Made by a program: the position numbers and the translations under genes. The notes below the pieces were generated by a model. That model was given only the letters and a program-made list of their open reading frames with translations. It was not told where the DNA came from and ran no database searches. DNA of 64,000 nucleotides. Origin: Comamonas sp. (GTDB lineage Bacteria; Pseudomonadota; Gammaproteobacteria; Burkholderiales; Burkholderiaceae_C). The stretch lies in NCBI GenBank assembly GCA_028690035.1, contig JAQVCA010000002.1, positions 248,001-312,000 on the forward strand, read 5' to 3'. Shown in pieces: positions 18,655 through 27,667 of this stretch (position 1 is the stretch's first letter; each line of letters starts with the position of its first letter).

Positions 18655-20211
18655 CTACCTGCGCAACAAGCTACGAATTTTGACACCCCCCAGCAGCAAT
18701 ACGCCAAAGTAAAGCAGCGCGCTGCTGACCAGGCTGACCAGCATGGCGCCCGTGCGCTCCCACTCACCCAGCGCCAGCCAATCCCAGCGATCGCCCAGCC
18801 ACAGCAGCCAAGCGGCCAGCAGGCAGGCGGCGGCCAGCACCTGTACCAAGTATTTGCACCAGCCCGCGCTGGGCTGGTACGCGCCACGGCGCAGCAGGCC
18901 CACCAGCAGCCAGGCGGCATTGACCAGCGCAGCCAGGCCAATCGACCAGGCCAGCCCCGCATGCTGCAGGCGCGGCACAAGCAAGACGTTGAGCAGCTGC
19001 GTGAGCACCAGCACCACCACAGCGATTTTCACGGGGGTGCGCATGTCCTGGCGCGCAAAGTAGCCCGGCGCCAGCACCTTGATGGCCACCAACCCGAGCA
19101 GCCCCACGCCATAGCCAACCAGTGCCAGTGCAATGCGCTGCACATCGCTGGCGTGCAAAGCGCCACGGTGGAACAAGGTGGCCACCAGCGGCTGGGCAAA
19201 GGCCAGCAGCCCCACAGCGCAGGGCACCGCCAGCAGCAGCACCAGGCGCAATCCCCAATCAAGCATTTGCGAATAGCGCACGCCATCGTCGGCGGCCTTG
19301 GCTGCCGCCAGCTGCGGCGTCAGCACCACCCCCAGCGCCACGCCCAGCAGCGCGGTGGGAAATTCCATGAGCCGATCGGCATAAAACAGCCAAGTTACGC
19401 TGCCCGGCGCCAGGTAAGAGGCAATCTGTGTGTTGATCATCAAACTCAGCTGCGCCACGCCCACCCCCAGCAGTGCGGGGGCCATGAGCTGCAGGATGCG
19501 GCGCACGCTATCGTCGCGCCAAGCCTCACCCAGCGCGCTCGGTGTGGCCCCCAAGCGCGGCAGCACGCCCAGGCGGCGCAGCGCGGGAATTTGCACCACC
19601 AGCTGCAGCACACCGCCCAGCATCACCCCAGCGCACATGGCGTAGATCGGCTCGATGCCCTGCGTGGCAAACCACGGCGCCAACAGCCAGGCCGCGCCGA
19701 TCATGCACAGGTTAAGCAGCACCGGCGTGGCCGCTGGCACAGCAAAGTGCTTGTAGGTGTTGAGCACGCCCGAAGACAGCGCCACCAGCGACATAAAGCC
19801 GATGTAGGGAAACATCCAGCGCGTCATGCGCACAGCGGCATCGGCCTCGCCTTGATTTTGAAAACCGCTGGCCAACAACCACACCAGCAGCGGCGCGCCC
19901 ACCACCCCCAGCACGCAGGTCAGCACCAGCGCCCAGAACAGCACCGTGGCCACATGCGCAATCAGGGTGCGGGTGCGCACCTCGCCCTCTTGCGCGCGGC
20001 TGGCTGCCAACACCGGCACAAAGGCCTGGCTGAAGGCACCTTCAGCAAACAGACGCCGAAACAGGTTGGGAATACGAAACGCTACGTTGAAGGCGTCGGT
20101 CAGGGCGTTGGCGCCAAAGATGGACGCCATGAGCAGATCGCGCGCCAGCCCGGTCACGCGCGAGGCCAGCGTCAGCAACGAAACGATAGAGGCAGATTTA
20201 AATAACGACAC
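18655..20211 (-). CDS. murJ: Lipid II flippase MurJ
   Basis: This 518-residue MOP-superfamily transporter has about 14 membrane helices and moves lipid II across the inner membrane for peptidoglycan synthesis. The N-terminus ([20 protein letters not shown], then [20 protein letters not shown] and [20 protein letters not shown]) is diagnostic. The start codon is GTG at 20211; the 32 residues upstream in frame are not conserved-looking. It is divergent from rpsT with a 110-bp spacer. Confidence 0.95.
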   Translation of the reverse strand: MSLFKSASIVSLLTLASRVTGLARDLLMASIFGANALTDAFNVAFRIPNLFRRLFAEGAFSQAFVPVLAASRAQEGEVRTRTLIAHVATVLFWALVLTCVLGVVGAPLLVWLLASGFQNQGEADAAVRMTRWMFPYIGFMSLVALSSGVLNTYKHFAVPAATPVLLNLCMIGAAWLLAPWFATQGIEPIYAMCAGVMLGGVLQLVVQIPALRRLGVLPRLGATPSALGEAWRDDSVRRILQLMAPALLGVGVAQLSLMINTQIASYLAPGSVTWLFYADRLMEFPTALLGVALGVVLTPQLAAAKAADDGVRYSQMLDWGLRLVLLLAVPCAVGLLAFAQPLVATLFHRGALHASDVQRIALALVGYGVGLLGLVAIKVLAPGYFARQDMRTPVKIAVVVLVLTQLLNVLLVPRLQHAGLAWSIGLAALVNAAWLLVGLLRRGAYQPSAGWCKYLVQVLAAACLLAAWLLWLGDRWDWLALGEWERTGAMLVSLVSSALLYFGVLLLGGVKIRSLLRR

Positions 20212-20267
20212 CCGCGCAGTGTAGCGATCCCCATGCACGCACTCTCGCAAGAAAGTGCAAGCCTGGT

Positions 20268-20273
20268 TATAAT
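20268..20273 (+). promoter_or_regulatory. rpsT -10 element
   Basis: A perfect TATAAT lies 48 bp before the rpsT start in the murJ–rpsT spacer. No strong -35 hexamer is seen at 17 bp. Confidence 0.6.
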
Positions 20274-20321
20274 CTTCGGCTTTGCTGGCAACATCCACAA
20301 ACCCCATTAAGGAAAAACATC

Positions 20322-20615
20322 ATGGCAACCAAAGCCAAAAAGAATCCCCGCCTGGCCTCTGGCCGCAAGCGCGCTCGCCAAAACGTCAAGCTGAATGCAG
20401 CCAACACCTCGCTGCGCTCCAAATACCGCACCGCCGTGAAGAAAGTCGAAAAAGCCGTGCTGGCTGGCGACAAGGCCCTGGCCACCACCCTGTTCCAACA
20501 AGCCCAATCGGTGCTGGACAGCGTGGCCGACAAAGGCATCTTCCACAAGAACAAGGCCGCTCGCGACAAGAGCCGCCTGTCTGCCAAGGTCAAGGCCCTG
20601 GCTCTGGCCGCTTAA
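20322..20615 (+). CDS. rpsT: 30S ribosomal protein S20
   Basis: S20 is a 97-residue, very basic protein that binds 16S rRNA at the base of the small subunit. The start [20 protein letters not shown] and the alternating Lys/Ala helical pattern to the C-terminus are typical. An AAGGAAA ribosome binding site precedes the ATG. It is monocistronic, with a TATAAT -10 element upstream and a strong terminator downstream. Confidence 0.98.
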   Translation: MATKAKKNPRLASGRKRARQNVKLNAANTSLRSKYRTAVKKVEKAVLAGDKALATTLFQQAQSVLDSVADKGIFHKNKAARDKSRLSAKVKALALAA

Positions 20616-20697
20616 GCCATCCGCACAATTTAAGCACCGCACGGGTGGCACAGCGTCACCTGCCGTTTGCAAAACGGGTGCGCTGCCAGCAAAAAAG

Positions 20698-20721
20698 AAA
20701 ACCGCCGCAAGGCGGTTTTTT
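20698..20721 (+). terminator. Intrinsic terminator after rpsT
   Basis: The stem AAAACCGCC/GGCGGTTTT has a GCAA tetraloop and a T run, about 80 bp past rpsT. Confidence 0.9.
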
Positions 20722-20771
20722 CATGCCTGTTTCATGTCTGTTTCCGGCGCACGGCGTGCAGCATCTGGCAG

Positions 20772-20800
20772 GAAAAGAAAAACCGCCCCGAAGGGCGGCT
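20772..20800 (-). terminator. Intrinsic terminator after the DUF3579 gene
   Basis: Read on the minus strand, a GCCGCCC/GGGCGGT stem closes a TTCG tetraloop and is followed by a T-rich run. Confidence 0.85.
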
Positions 20801-20827
20801 TAATGAAGGGGGAACGTTCCTTAGTTG

Positions 20828-21142
20828 TTATTCATCGGGCAACAAGCAGGCTTCAACGACTTGCAAATGGTTGTCACGCGCGAAGTTAAGCACAAAATCC
20901 CACGCCATGGGCTCGTAATCGCGCAGCTCTGAACGCACCACCACGCACTTGATGCCGTTCATCGTAGTTGGGATGCACCAAGGCGAGTAGCCCAAATGGC
21001 TGCCGGGCTGCGCACCACCGGGACGAAAGCGGCTCATAACGCCAGCGAGGCGCTCGGCCCAGTCGCTGGGGCGAAACGTGCGTCCATCCGCCGTCACGCC
21101 CTGGATGAACAGTTCTTTAGAGCTCTCGAAAACCATAGGCAT
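20828..21142 (-). CDS. DUF3579 domain protein
   Basis: This small protein of ~104 residues begins MPMVFESSKELFIQGVT and contains GYSPWCIPTTMNGIKCVVVR. It matches the DUF3579 family of unknown function common in betaproteobacteria. In this group it usually lies, as here, between rpsT and argD. The start could be the ATG at 21142 or 21136. There is no ribosome binding site: the ATG comes right after the T run of a terminator-like hairpin, which is unusual and suggests regulated expression. Confidence 0.85.
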   Translation of the reverse strand: MPMVFESSKELFIQGVTADGRTFRPSDWAERLAGVMSRFRPGGAQPGSHLGYSPWCIPTTMNGIKCVVVRSELRDYEPMAWDFVLNFARDNHLQVVEACLLPDE

Positions 21143-21145
21143 GCT

Positions 21146-21180
21146 AAAAAAAAAGAGCACGCCCAGGGGTACGAGCGTGC
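21146..21180 (-). terminator. Terminator-like hairpin in the leader of the DUF3579 gene
   Basis: On the minus strand GCACGC pairs with GCGTGC around a 12-base loop, followed by TC and nine T residues. The T run ends three bases before the ATG of the DUF3579 gene on the same strand. A TTGCTC–16 bp–TAGAAT promoter candidate lies just upstream, so the hairpin would fall within the leader RNA. Confidence 0.7.
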
Positions 21181-21209
21181 AGGGTTGATAAGGGGAATGC
21201 GGTGGCGTG

Positions 21210-21237
21210 ATTCTAACTCTTATACAAGACTGAGCAA
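21210..21237 (-). promoter_or_regulatory. Promoter candidate for the DUF3579 gene
   Basis: On the minus strand, TTGCTC (21237–21232) and TAGAAT (21215–21210) are separated by 16 bp. It directs transcription through the leader hairpin at 21146–21180. Confidence 0.5.
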
Positions 21238-21313
21238 GTCGCCCCCAGCAAACCCCTGTGCACCCCCATCTGCAGGCAGGGTGCGCTCACGATCGCCAGA
21301 GGCTTCACACGCT

Positions 21314-21322
21314 CTAGAATCG
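21314..21322 (+). promoter_or_regulatory. CTAGAATCG motif upstream of argD
   Basis: This is the same CTAGAAT-core -10-like motif as before purM and metG, here about 50 bp before the argD start. Confidence 0.45.
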
Positions 21323-21369
21323 CGCTTTTGCCATTTATTGGGCCCACCGGCCCGCAGGAGAAGCGCCCC

Positions 21370-22569
21370 ATGACCACCTCGATTCCGGCCAGCTCGTCCC
21401 ACGTCATGCCCACCTATGGCCGTGTGCCGATTGCGCTGGCGCGCGGCCAGGGCTGCCGCGTCTGGGATGTGAACGGCAAAGAGTATCTGGATGCGCTGGC
21501 CGGTATTGCCGTCAACACGCTGGGGCACAACCACCCCAAGCTGGTGCCCGCGCTGCAAGAGCAACTGACCCAGCTGATCCACACCTCCAACTACTACCAT
21601 GTGCCTGGCCAGGAAACGCTGGCCCAGCTGCTCACCGAGCGCGCGCACATGGACAACGTGTTTTTCTGCAACACGGGTCTGGAGGCCAACGAGGCGGCCA
21701 TCAAGATCGCCCGCAAGTACGGTATCGACAAGGGCATTGCGCTGCCGCAAATCGTGGTCTATGACCACGCCTTCCATGGCCGCTCGTTTGCCACCATGAG
21801 CGCCACAGCCAATCCCAAGGTGCGCAATGGCTTTGGCCCCTTGCTTGAAGGCTTTATCCGCGTGGCGCCCAACGACTACACGGCCTTGGTGGATGCCACC
21901 GAAGGCAATCCCAACATCGTGGCCGTGATGATGGAGCCCATTCAGGGCGAAGGTGGCCTGCACCCCATGCGCGCCGAATACCTGCAGCAAGTGCGCGCGC
22001 TGTGCGATGCCCATGGCTGGCTGCTCATCCTCGATGAGGTGCAGGCCGGCATGGGCCGCACGGGCAAGTGGTTTGCGCACCAGTGGGCCGACATCGTGCC
22101 CGACGTCATCACCCTGGCCAAGGGCCTGGGCTCGGGCGTGCCCGTGGGCGCGGTGGTGGCCAAGGGCGCTGCGGCCCAGGTGCTGCAGGCGGGCAACCAC
22201 GGCTCGACGTTTGGCGGCAACCCGCTGTCCATGCGTGCCGGGGTGGAAACCATCCGCATCATCGAAGAAGACGGTCTGCTGGCCCATGTCGCCCAAGTGG
22301 GCGCTTACCTGAAAGCGCGCCTGCAAGCCGTGCTGGGCACGCTGCCCGGCGTGGTCGATGTGCGCGGCCAGGGCTTGATGATCGGCGTGGAGCTGGCCAA
22401 GCCCTGCGGCGCGCTCATCGGTCTGGCCGCGCAAGCCGGTCTGCTGCTGAGCGTGACCTCCGACACCGTGATCCGCATCGTGCCGCCGCTGATCCTGAGC
22501 CAGGCCGAAGCCGACGAAATCGTCGCGCGCCTGCATCCTCTGGTGCAGGACTTCCTGGCTGCGCCCTGA
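21370..22569 (+). CDS. argD: Acetylornithine aminotransferase
   Basis: This 399-residue class III PLP aminotransferase makes N-acetylornithine in arginine synthesis and often also acts on succinyldiaminopimelate. Visible features are the N-terminal YLDALAGIAVNTLGHNHP, the cofactor-binding NTGLEANEAAIKIARKY, LILDEVQAGMGRTGK and the Schiff-base Lys in ITLAKGLGSG. The ATG at 21370 has an AGGAGAAG ribosome binding site; an earlier in-frame ATG at 21328 lacks one. argF follows 51 bp later on the same strand. Confidence 0.95.
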   Translation: MTTSIPASSSHVMPTYGRVPIALARGQGCRVWDVNGKEYLDALAGIAVNTLGHNHPKLVPALQEQLTQLIHTSNYYHVPGQETLAQLLTERAHMDNVFFCNTGLEANEAAIKIARKYGIDKGIALPQIVVYDHAFHGRSFATMSATANPKVRNGFGPLLEGFIRVAPNDYTALVDATEGNPNIVAVMMEPIQGEGGLHPMRAEYLQQVRALCDAHGWLLILDEVQAGMGRTGKWFAHQWADIVPDVITLAKGLGSGVPVGAVVAKGAAAQVLQAGNHGSTFGGNPLSMRAGVETIRIIEEDGLLAHVAQVGAYLKARLQAVLGTLPGVVDVRGQGLMIGVELAKPCGALIGLAAQAGLLLSVTSDTVIRIVPPLILSQAEADEIVARLHPLVQDFLAAP

Positions 22570-22620
22570 GCACGGGCGCAGCGCCACCGACCATCGACCA
22601 CCGCACAGAAAGCATCCCGC

Positions 22621-23553
22621 ATGAGCACCCTCAAGCATTACCTGCAGTTTTCCGACCTGACTGCCGACGAGTACGCCTACCTGCTGCAGCGCGCCGCTCT
22701 GATCAAGAAAAAATTCAAGGCCTACGAAAAGCACCACACCCTGGTGGATCGCACGCTGGCCATGATTTTTGAAAAAGCCAGCACGCGCACACGCGTCAGC
22801 TTTGAAGCGGGCATGTACCAGCTGGGCGGCAGCGTGGTGCACCTGACCACCGGCGACAGCCAGCTGGGCCGTGCCGAGCCGATCGAGGACAGCGCGCGCG
22901 TCATCAGCCGCATGACCGATCTGGTCATGATCCGCACCTTTGGCCAGGAAAAGATCGAGCGTTTTGCCCAGCACTCGCGCGTACCCGTCATCAACGGACT
23001 GACCAACGAGTTCCATCCCTGCCAGATCCTGGCCGACATCTTCACCTTTATCGAGCACCGGGGCTCCATCCAGGGCAAGGTCGTCGCCTGGGTGGGCGAT
23101 GGCAACAACATGGCCAACACCTGGCTGCAGGCGGCCGATCTGCTCGGTTTTACCGTGCATGTGAGCACGCCCAACGGCTACGAAGTGGACGAGAAACTCG
23201 CCTTTGGCGAGCGCACGCCGCGCGCTGGTTGCTACAAAATTTTCAGCAATCCCAAAGACGCTTGCCAAGGTGCCGATCTGGTCACCACCGATGTGTGGAC
23301 CAGCATGGGCTACGAAGCCGAGAACGAAGCGCGCCGCCAGGCTTTTGCCAACTGGTGTGTGGACGCCGACATGATGGCCGCCGCCAAGCCCGACGCCCTG
23401 TTCATGCACTGCCTGCCTGCACACCGCGGAGAAGAAGTGACCGCCGAAGTCATCGACGGCGCGCAATCGGTGGTCTGGGATGAGGCCGAAAACCGCATGC
23501 ACGTGCAAAAGGCGCTGATGGAGTACCTGCTGCGCGGACAAATGCCAGAGTAA
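22621..23553 (+). CDS. argF: Ornithine carbamoyltransferase
   Basis: OTCase (310 residues) makes citrulline from ornithine and carbamoyl phosphate. The carbamoyl-phosphate loop STRTRVSFE is near residue 56, FHPCQILAD contributes to the active site, and the ornithine-binding HCLPAHRGEEV is near residue 262. The length matches anabolic OTCases. It is the second gene of the argD–argF unit, which ends at a long repeat hairpin. Confidence 0.97.
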   Translation: MSTLKHYLQFSDLTADEYAYLLQRAALIKKKFKAYEKHHTLVDRTLAMIFEKASTRTRVSFEAGMYQLGGSVVHLTTGDSQLGRAEPIEDSARVISRMTDLVMIRTFGQEKIERFAQHSRVPVINGLTNEFHPCQILADIFTFIEHRGSIQGKVVAWVGDGNNMANTWLQAADLLGFTVHVSTPNGYEVDEKLAFGERTPRAGCYKIFSNPKDACQGADLVTTDVWTSMGYEAENEARRQAFANWCVDADMMAAAKPDALFMHCLPAHRGEEVTAEVIDGAQSVVWDEAENRMHVQKALMEYLLRGQMPE

Positions 23554-23588
23554 TCGCGCAACATACGCCCGCACACCATCAAAAATAA

Positions 23589-23674
23589 GAGCTGCTTGCG
23601 CTGAATAGACAAGGTTTTCAAATAGTTTCTCTATGGAAAACGTCTCTACATCAGCGCAAGCAGCTCATTTTTTT
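23589..23674. repeat. Dispersed nested palindrome with perfect 16-bp arms
   Basis: GAGCTGCTTGCGCTGA (23589–23604) and its exact reverse complement (23651–23666) enclose a second GTTTTC/GAAAAC and ATAG/CTAT hairpin. A run of seven T residues follows. It lies 35 bp after the argF stop and probably acts as its terminator. This is the best-preserved copy in the window. Confidence 0.85.
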
Positions 23675-23926
23675 AAAGCACCGCAACGGCTGCTGCACGC
23701 GGTCTGGCGCCTGGGGTGGCGCCGCAGCGCCTTGCAGGCCATCGCCTGCAGCCACCTTCTGAAAACCCCCCGCTACCTCTTGGGCCACACCTAGTGGCCT
23801 TGCTCTTGGATCGCACGCGGCTTGCCTGCCGCGGGCTGTGCTGTGCCTGGCGCTTGTGCGCTGGCAGGACACCACGGCCCTGAAAGTTTTTCGCCTATCG
23901 CACCCTGATTTTTTTCTTTCCCGACC
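23675..23926. other. 252-bp gap with no gene seen
   Basis: This GC-rich stretch lies between argF and the first YkgJ-type gene. It holds short palindromic segments but no convincing coding frame, RNA gene or promoter. Confidence 0.5.
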
Positions 23927-24289
23927 ATGCCGACCTCCGACCTGCATCCCTGCCTGACCTGTGGCGTGTGCTGCCAAAACTACCGTGTGGAATTTTCTGT
24001 GTACGAATTGCAATCCATGGGCGGCACCGTGCCTGATGCCCTGGCCCACGAAGCCGGGGGCAACCGCGCGCGCATGAATGGCACGCAATACCGCCCGGTG
24101 CGCTGTGTGGCACTGGGCCCACTGCCTGAGCTGGGCGCCGATTGTGTCGGCTGCACCATTTACGAACAACGTCCACGCCCTTGCCGCGAGTTTCCTTTTG
24201 CCAGCTACGGCTGCCACGACACGCGCGCCAAGTTTGGCCTGGCACCGCTGGACGACGAAGACATCCACCCCTGGCAAGAAGCGGCCTGA
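23927..24289 (+). CDS. YkgJ family cysteine-cluster protein (copy 1)
   Basis: This 120-residue protein has the CxxCGxCC N-terminal cluster (CLTCGVCCQNYRV) and further Cys in CVGCTIYEQRPRPCREFPF, fitting the YkgJ/Fe–S or zinc cluster family of unknown function. The next gene encodes a shorter relative. The two start codons are 365 bp apart and only 2 bp separate the genes, so they are a tandem pair in one transcript. Confidence 0.88.
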   Translation: MPTSDLHPCLTCGVCCQNYRVEFSVYELQSMGGTVPDALAHEAGGNRARMNGTQYRPVRCVALGPLPELGADCVGCTIYEQRPRPCREFPFASYGCHDTRAKFGLAPLDDEDIHPWQEAA

Positions 24290-24291
24290 AG

Positions 24292-24627
24292 ATGCCCCAC
24301 CCTACTCGCTCCCCCCACCCTTGCTTATCTTGCGGGGCCTGCTGCGCAGCCCTGCGCGTGGATTTTTCGGTGTACGAAACCGAGGACCACGGCGGACGCG
24401 TACCCCAAAGCCTGGCCGAACCCATCACCGACACACTGTGCCGCCTGCGCGGCACCGACTACGCCCGCCCGCGCTGCGCCGCATTGACCGGCACAGTGGG
24501 CCAGCAGGTGGCCTGCGGCATCTATGAGTGGCGCCCGTCGCCCTGCCGGGAGTTTGCAGCCGGTTCCGACGCCTGCAACCGCGTGCGCAGGCTGCACCAA
24601 CTGCCTGCGCTGGAGCACGCGGCCTAA
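24292..24627 (+). CDS. YkgJ family cysteine-cluster protein (copy 2)
   Basis: This 111-residue paralogue of the preceding gene shares the layout CLSCGACCAALRVDFSVYE followed by CGIYEWRPSPCREF. The start ATG at 24292 comes two bases after the stop of copy 1, so translation is likely coupled. It lacks part of the first protein's C-terminal extension. Function is unknown; the cysteines suggest metal or Fe–S binding. Confidence 0.86.
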   Translation: MPHPTRSPHPCLSCGACCAALRVDFSVYETEDHGGRVPQSLAEPITDTLCRLRGTDYARPRCAALTGTVGQQVACGIYEWRPSPCREFAAGSDACNRVRRLHQLPALEHAA

Positions 24628-24652
24628 GCTGTGCAATGGTTAAGCTTGGCCC

Positions 24653-25912
24653 ATGCCCATCTTTGCTGCATCTTCCGCTCCTACACCTCGCCAGCGCCCG
24701 CTGTGGCTGATGCTGCTGACGCTGCTCAGTGGCTTTGCCCTGAGTCAGGCTTTTCGCACCGTGACCAGCACGCTGGCCGGTGGGCTGCAGGCCGATTTTG
24801 GTCTGTCTACCGCCGATCTGGGCGCATTTGCCGGGCTGTTTGGGCTGTCGTTTGGCGTGGCGCAGCTGCTCATGGGCATTGCGCTGGACAAGTTTGGCCT
24901 GCGCCCCACCATCGTGTGCGCGCTACCGCTGGCCATTGCCGGGGCAACGCTGTCGGCCTGCGCACCCAGTTACGGGTGGTTGATGGTGGGGCAGCTGTGC
25001 ATCGGCATCGGCTGCTCGCCCGCGTTTTTGGTCTGCACGCTGTTTGTGGCGCGCCACTTTGCGCCCGAGCGCTTTGCCTTCTTCTCGGGCCTGTGCCTGG
25101 GCGGGGGTGGGCTGGGGCTGATGTTCACCGGCACGCCCTTGGCCTGGCTGGTGCATGGCTGGGGCTGGCGCGCAGGTTTTATGGTGCTGGCCATGCTGTG
25201 TCTGCTGGCCTGGGGGCTGATTGTGGCGTTGGTACACGAGCCGCCCTCCCCCCATGCCCCCGAGCCCAGCCAAGAAAGCTGGGGCCAGGCGCTGCACGGT
25301 TTTGTGCAGCTGCTGGCCCTGCCGCACACCTGGGGCATCGTGCTGCTGAGTGCGTCGTGCTATGCGGCGTTTCTCAGCCTGCGCGGACTGTGGCTGGGGC
25401 CGCTGCTGATGCAGCGCTTTGACTTCAGCCTGGTGCAGGCGGGCAACGTGGCGTTGGGGGTGTCGCTGATCTCGCTGTTTGCGCCGGGCCTGTTTGGCCG
25501 CCTGGACCCCGGCACCGCACGGCGGCGGCGCTGGCTGCAATCGGCCTCGCTGCTCATGGCCGCGCTGTTTGTGCTGCTGGCCTGGCTAGGGCAGGCCCAG
25601 GCCAGTGTGGTGCTGATTCTGAGCATGGGCCTGCTGTCGGGCTACACCGTGCTGCAGTATGCGGACGTGCGCGCCTCTTACGCGCCACAGCTGACGGGGC
25701 GTGCCCTGTCGCTGTTCACCATGGCAATGTTTTTGGGCGTGGCGGGCATGCAGTGGTGTACCGGCCTGATCGGGCAATGGGCCACCGCGCAGGGCTGGGA
25801 CAGTTACCGCGTGGTGCTGTGCAGCATTGCCATTTGGCTGGCACTGGCATCGCTGGCGTTTCGGTTCTTGCCGCACTCGCCACTGCTCGACGCGGCCTCT
25901 ACCAACCGGTAG
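24653..25912 (+). CDS. MFS transporter
   Basis: This 419-residue permease has 12 predicted membrane helices. The loop 2–3 region LMGIALDKFGLRPTIV is the usual D-x-x-G-x-R/K-type MFS motif A. A central cytoplasmic loop around residues 190–215 (PPSPHAPEPSQESWG) divides the two halves. The substrate is not evident. It overlaps the convergent monooxygenase gene by 14 bp at the 3' end. Confidence 0.9.
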   Translation: MPIFAASSAPTPRQRPLWLMLLTLLSGFALSQAFRTVTSTLAGGLQADFGLSTADLGAFAGLFGLSFGVAQLLMGIALDKFGLRPTIVCALPLAIAGATLSACAPSYGWLMVGQLCIGIGCSPAFLVCTLFVARHFAPERFAFFSGLCLGGGGLGLMFTGTPLAWLVHGWGWRAGFMVLAMLCLLAWGLIVALVHEPPSPHAPEPSQESWGQALHGFVQLLALPHTWGIVLLSASCYAAFLSLRGLWLGPLLMQRFDFSLVQAGNVALGVSLISLFAPGLFGRLDPGTARRRRWLQSASLLMAALFVLLAWLGQAQASVVLILSMGLLSGYTVLQYADVRASYAPQLTGRALSLFTMAMFLGVAGMQWCTGLIGQWATAQGWDSYRVVLCSIAIWLALASLAFRFLPHSPLLDAASTNR

Positions 25913-27110
25913 CGCAAGCGCCATCGCCCCGGTACAGCCAGGGCACATCCAGCAGGCGACTGCCCAGCACGCGCATGGCGGTGTCGCGTCCCCAGCGCAC
26001 GGGCCCGGTGGCATGAAAAATCTTGCCGTTGCGTATCGAGCGCGCTTGCACGCGTGCATTGCGCTGCCAGCGGTTCAAGGCGTAGCGGCGCAAGCGCATG
26101 GACACGTCCAGATCGGCCATGGACAGGGCGCGCTGCAACTCGGCGGCATCTTCGATGGCCATACCCGCACCCTGGGCCAAATAGGGGCGCATGGGGTGGG
26201 CGGCATCGCCAATCAACCCCACCAAACCACGCGCCATGCCGTGCGGCCCCGGTAAGGGCGGGCGGTCAGACAAAGGCCACAAGCGCCACTGCTGCCCCTG
26301 CGCAGGCACGCTGGCCAACAGGTCAAGCAACGCCGGGGCACTGCCAGCCAATGCCGTCTGCAAGGCTTCGGCGTTGGCGGCATGGTCCCAGCCTTCCAAA
26401 TCGGCAGGTGCAGGGCCTTGCACAATCACCACCAAATTGAGCATTTCCCCGCGGCGAACCGGATAGTGCACCGCATGCAGGCGTGGCCCCAACCACACGT
26501 TGACCTCGGGCCTGCGCCACGGCGAGGGCACCGCATCGATGGGTAGCAGCGCCCGGTAGGCCAGGTGCCCCGTCGTGCGCGGGCGGCTGTGGTCGCCCAG
26601 CACCTGGGCGCGCAGCTGGCTCCACACCCCATCGGCCAGCAGCAAGGCATCGCCCTCCACACAGGGATAGCCCTGGGTGCGAATGCCCACCACTTGCTCT
26701 TGACACAGAATGTCTTGCACCGCCTGATCGGGATTGATGTACACCCCTGCCCGCGCCTGTACCGCTTGCAGCAGCAGTTGATGCAGGTCGGCACGATGGA
26801 TGGTGACGTAAGCGGCCCCATAGCGCTGCACCATGCTGTCGCCCAGCGGCGCCTGGGCCAACTCTTGCCCCGTGCGGGCGCTGTGCACGCGCAAGCGCTG
26901 AGGGATGGCCACCACCGCCTGCAGCGCAGACTGCAAGCCCCAAGATTGCAAGCGCCGCACCACATTGGGGCCCAACTGGACGCCTGCGCCCACCTCCGAA
27001 AAAGTGGCACTGCGCTCAAACACACGCACATCCCACCCCGCATGGCTGGACCCCAAAGCCGCTGCCATGCCGGCGACACCACCACCTGCAATCAGTAATT
27101 GTTTTTGCAT
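25899..27110 (-). CDS. FAD-dependent monooxygenase (salicylate/3-hydroxybenzoate hydroxylase type)
   Basis: This 403-residue class A flavoprotein hydroxylase has the N-terminal dinucleotide motif IAGGGVAGMAAAL, the middle ADGVWSQLR segment (DG motif) and the C-terminal LIGDAAHPMRPYLAQGAGMA (GD motif). The pattern fits hydroxylases of aromatic acids, but family members also act in ubiquinone synthesis. No ring-cleavage genes are nearby, so the substrate is open. Confidence 0.87.
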   Translation of the reverse strand: MQKQLLIAGGGVAGMAAALGSSHAGWDVRVFERSATFSEVGAGVQLGPNVVRRLQSWGLQSALQAVVAIPQRLRVHSARTGQELAQAPLGDSMVQRYGAAYVTIHRADLHQLLLQAVQARAGVYINPDQAVQDILCQEQVVGIRTQGYPCVEGDALLLADGVWSQLRAQVLGDHSRPRTTGHLAYRALLPIDAVPSPWRRPEVNVWLGPRLHAVHYPVRRGEMLNLVVIVQGPAPADLEGWDHAANAEALQTALAGSAPALLDLLASVPAQGQQWRLWPLSDRPPLPGPHGMARGLVGLIGDAAHPMRPYLAQGAGMAIEDAAELQRALSMADLDVSMRLRRYALNRWQRNARVQARSIRNGKIFHATGPVRWGRDTAMRVLGSRLLDVPWLYRGDGACATGW

Positions 27111-27192
27111 GACCCGATTTTGCGACCAAATATGGGCAGCTCAGAGCACTCCCAGGGAAGCGTGCCGATGCGACCAGCGTCCAGCGCACATG

Positions 27193-27216
27193 AAAAAACC
27201 CGCACGAAGCGGGTTT
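27193..27216 (-). terminator. Intrinsic terminator after the H-NS-like gene
   Basis: On the minus strand AAACCCGC pairs across TTCG with a GCGGGTTT arm, followed by T residues. Confidence 0.85.
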
Positions 27217-27252
27217 CTGCTGTTGGGCTGTTTTGCAGCACTGCAGGCAGCT

Positions 27253-27552
27253 TTAGTCCTGAATCAGGAATTGCTCGCGCTCTTGGCCCTGGATCCACTT
27301 TGGTGGCTTGCCACGACCTGTCCAAGTTTCGCCGGTGGCTGGATTGCGGTACTTGGGCGCCACCTTGTTGCCGGTGCTGCCACTGGCGCGTGCGCCACGA
27401 ACGGGGGGGAACACGTCTTCCTGGGTCAACGCATAATCGGCCACCAAAACACGCACCTTGGCCAAAGCATCGGCCATTTCGCGGCGGCGAGCTTCTTCAA
27501 TTTCCAACTCCAACGCTTGACGCTGCGCAAGCAGCTCTTTGTAAGAAGACAT
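27253..27552 (-). CDS. H-NS family nucleoid-associated protein
   Basis: This 99-residue protein has an N-terminal coiled-coil oligomerisation region (MSSYKELLAQRQALELEIEE) and a C-terminal DNA-binding loop region YRNPATGETWTGRGKPPKWI, the signature of BpH3/H-NS proteins in Burkholderiales. It would bind AT-rich DNA and silence foreign genes. An AAAGGAT ribosome binding site precedes the ATG and a terminator follows. Confidence 0.94.
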   Translation of the reverse strand: MSSYKELLAQRQALELEIEEARRREMADALAKVRVLVADYALTQEDVFPPVRGARASGSTGNKVAPKYRNPATGETWTGRGKPPKWIQGQEREQFLIQD

Positions 27553-27667
27553 GGTAGGAACATCCTTTCAAAATAGTGGCGCGATTATAAATACCAGTGT
27601 CTAAAGCCTGCAATACTGAAGCTTGAATAACCCATAGATTTCACTCCCCGTTATTTTTTCATCTGTT

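Noticed and set aside
21181-21310. tRNA gene upstream of argD
   Set aside because: The conserved T-loop (GGTTCGAATCC-like) and cloverleaf arms are absent on both strands. The stem near 21157–21180 is a hairpin only.
21220-23574. Very long open frame (784 codons) antisense to argD and argF
   Set aside because: It lies wholly opposite two well-supported genes and its His/Gln/Gly-rich translation has no domain features. It is a frame artefact of high GC at third codon positions. The same applies to long frames at 2604–4283 (+), 6422–9121 (-), 10548–12110 (+) and 41919–43820 (+).
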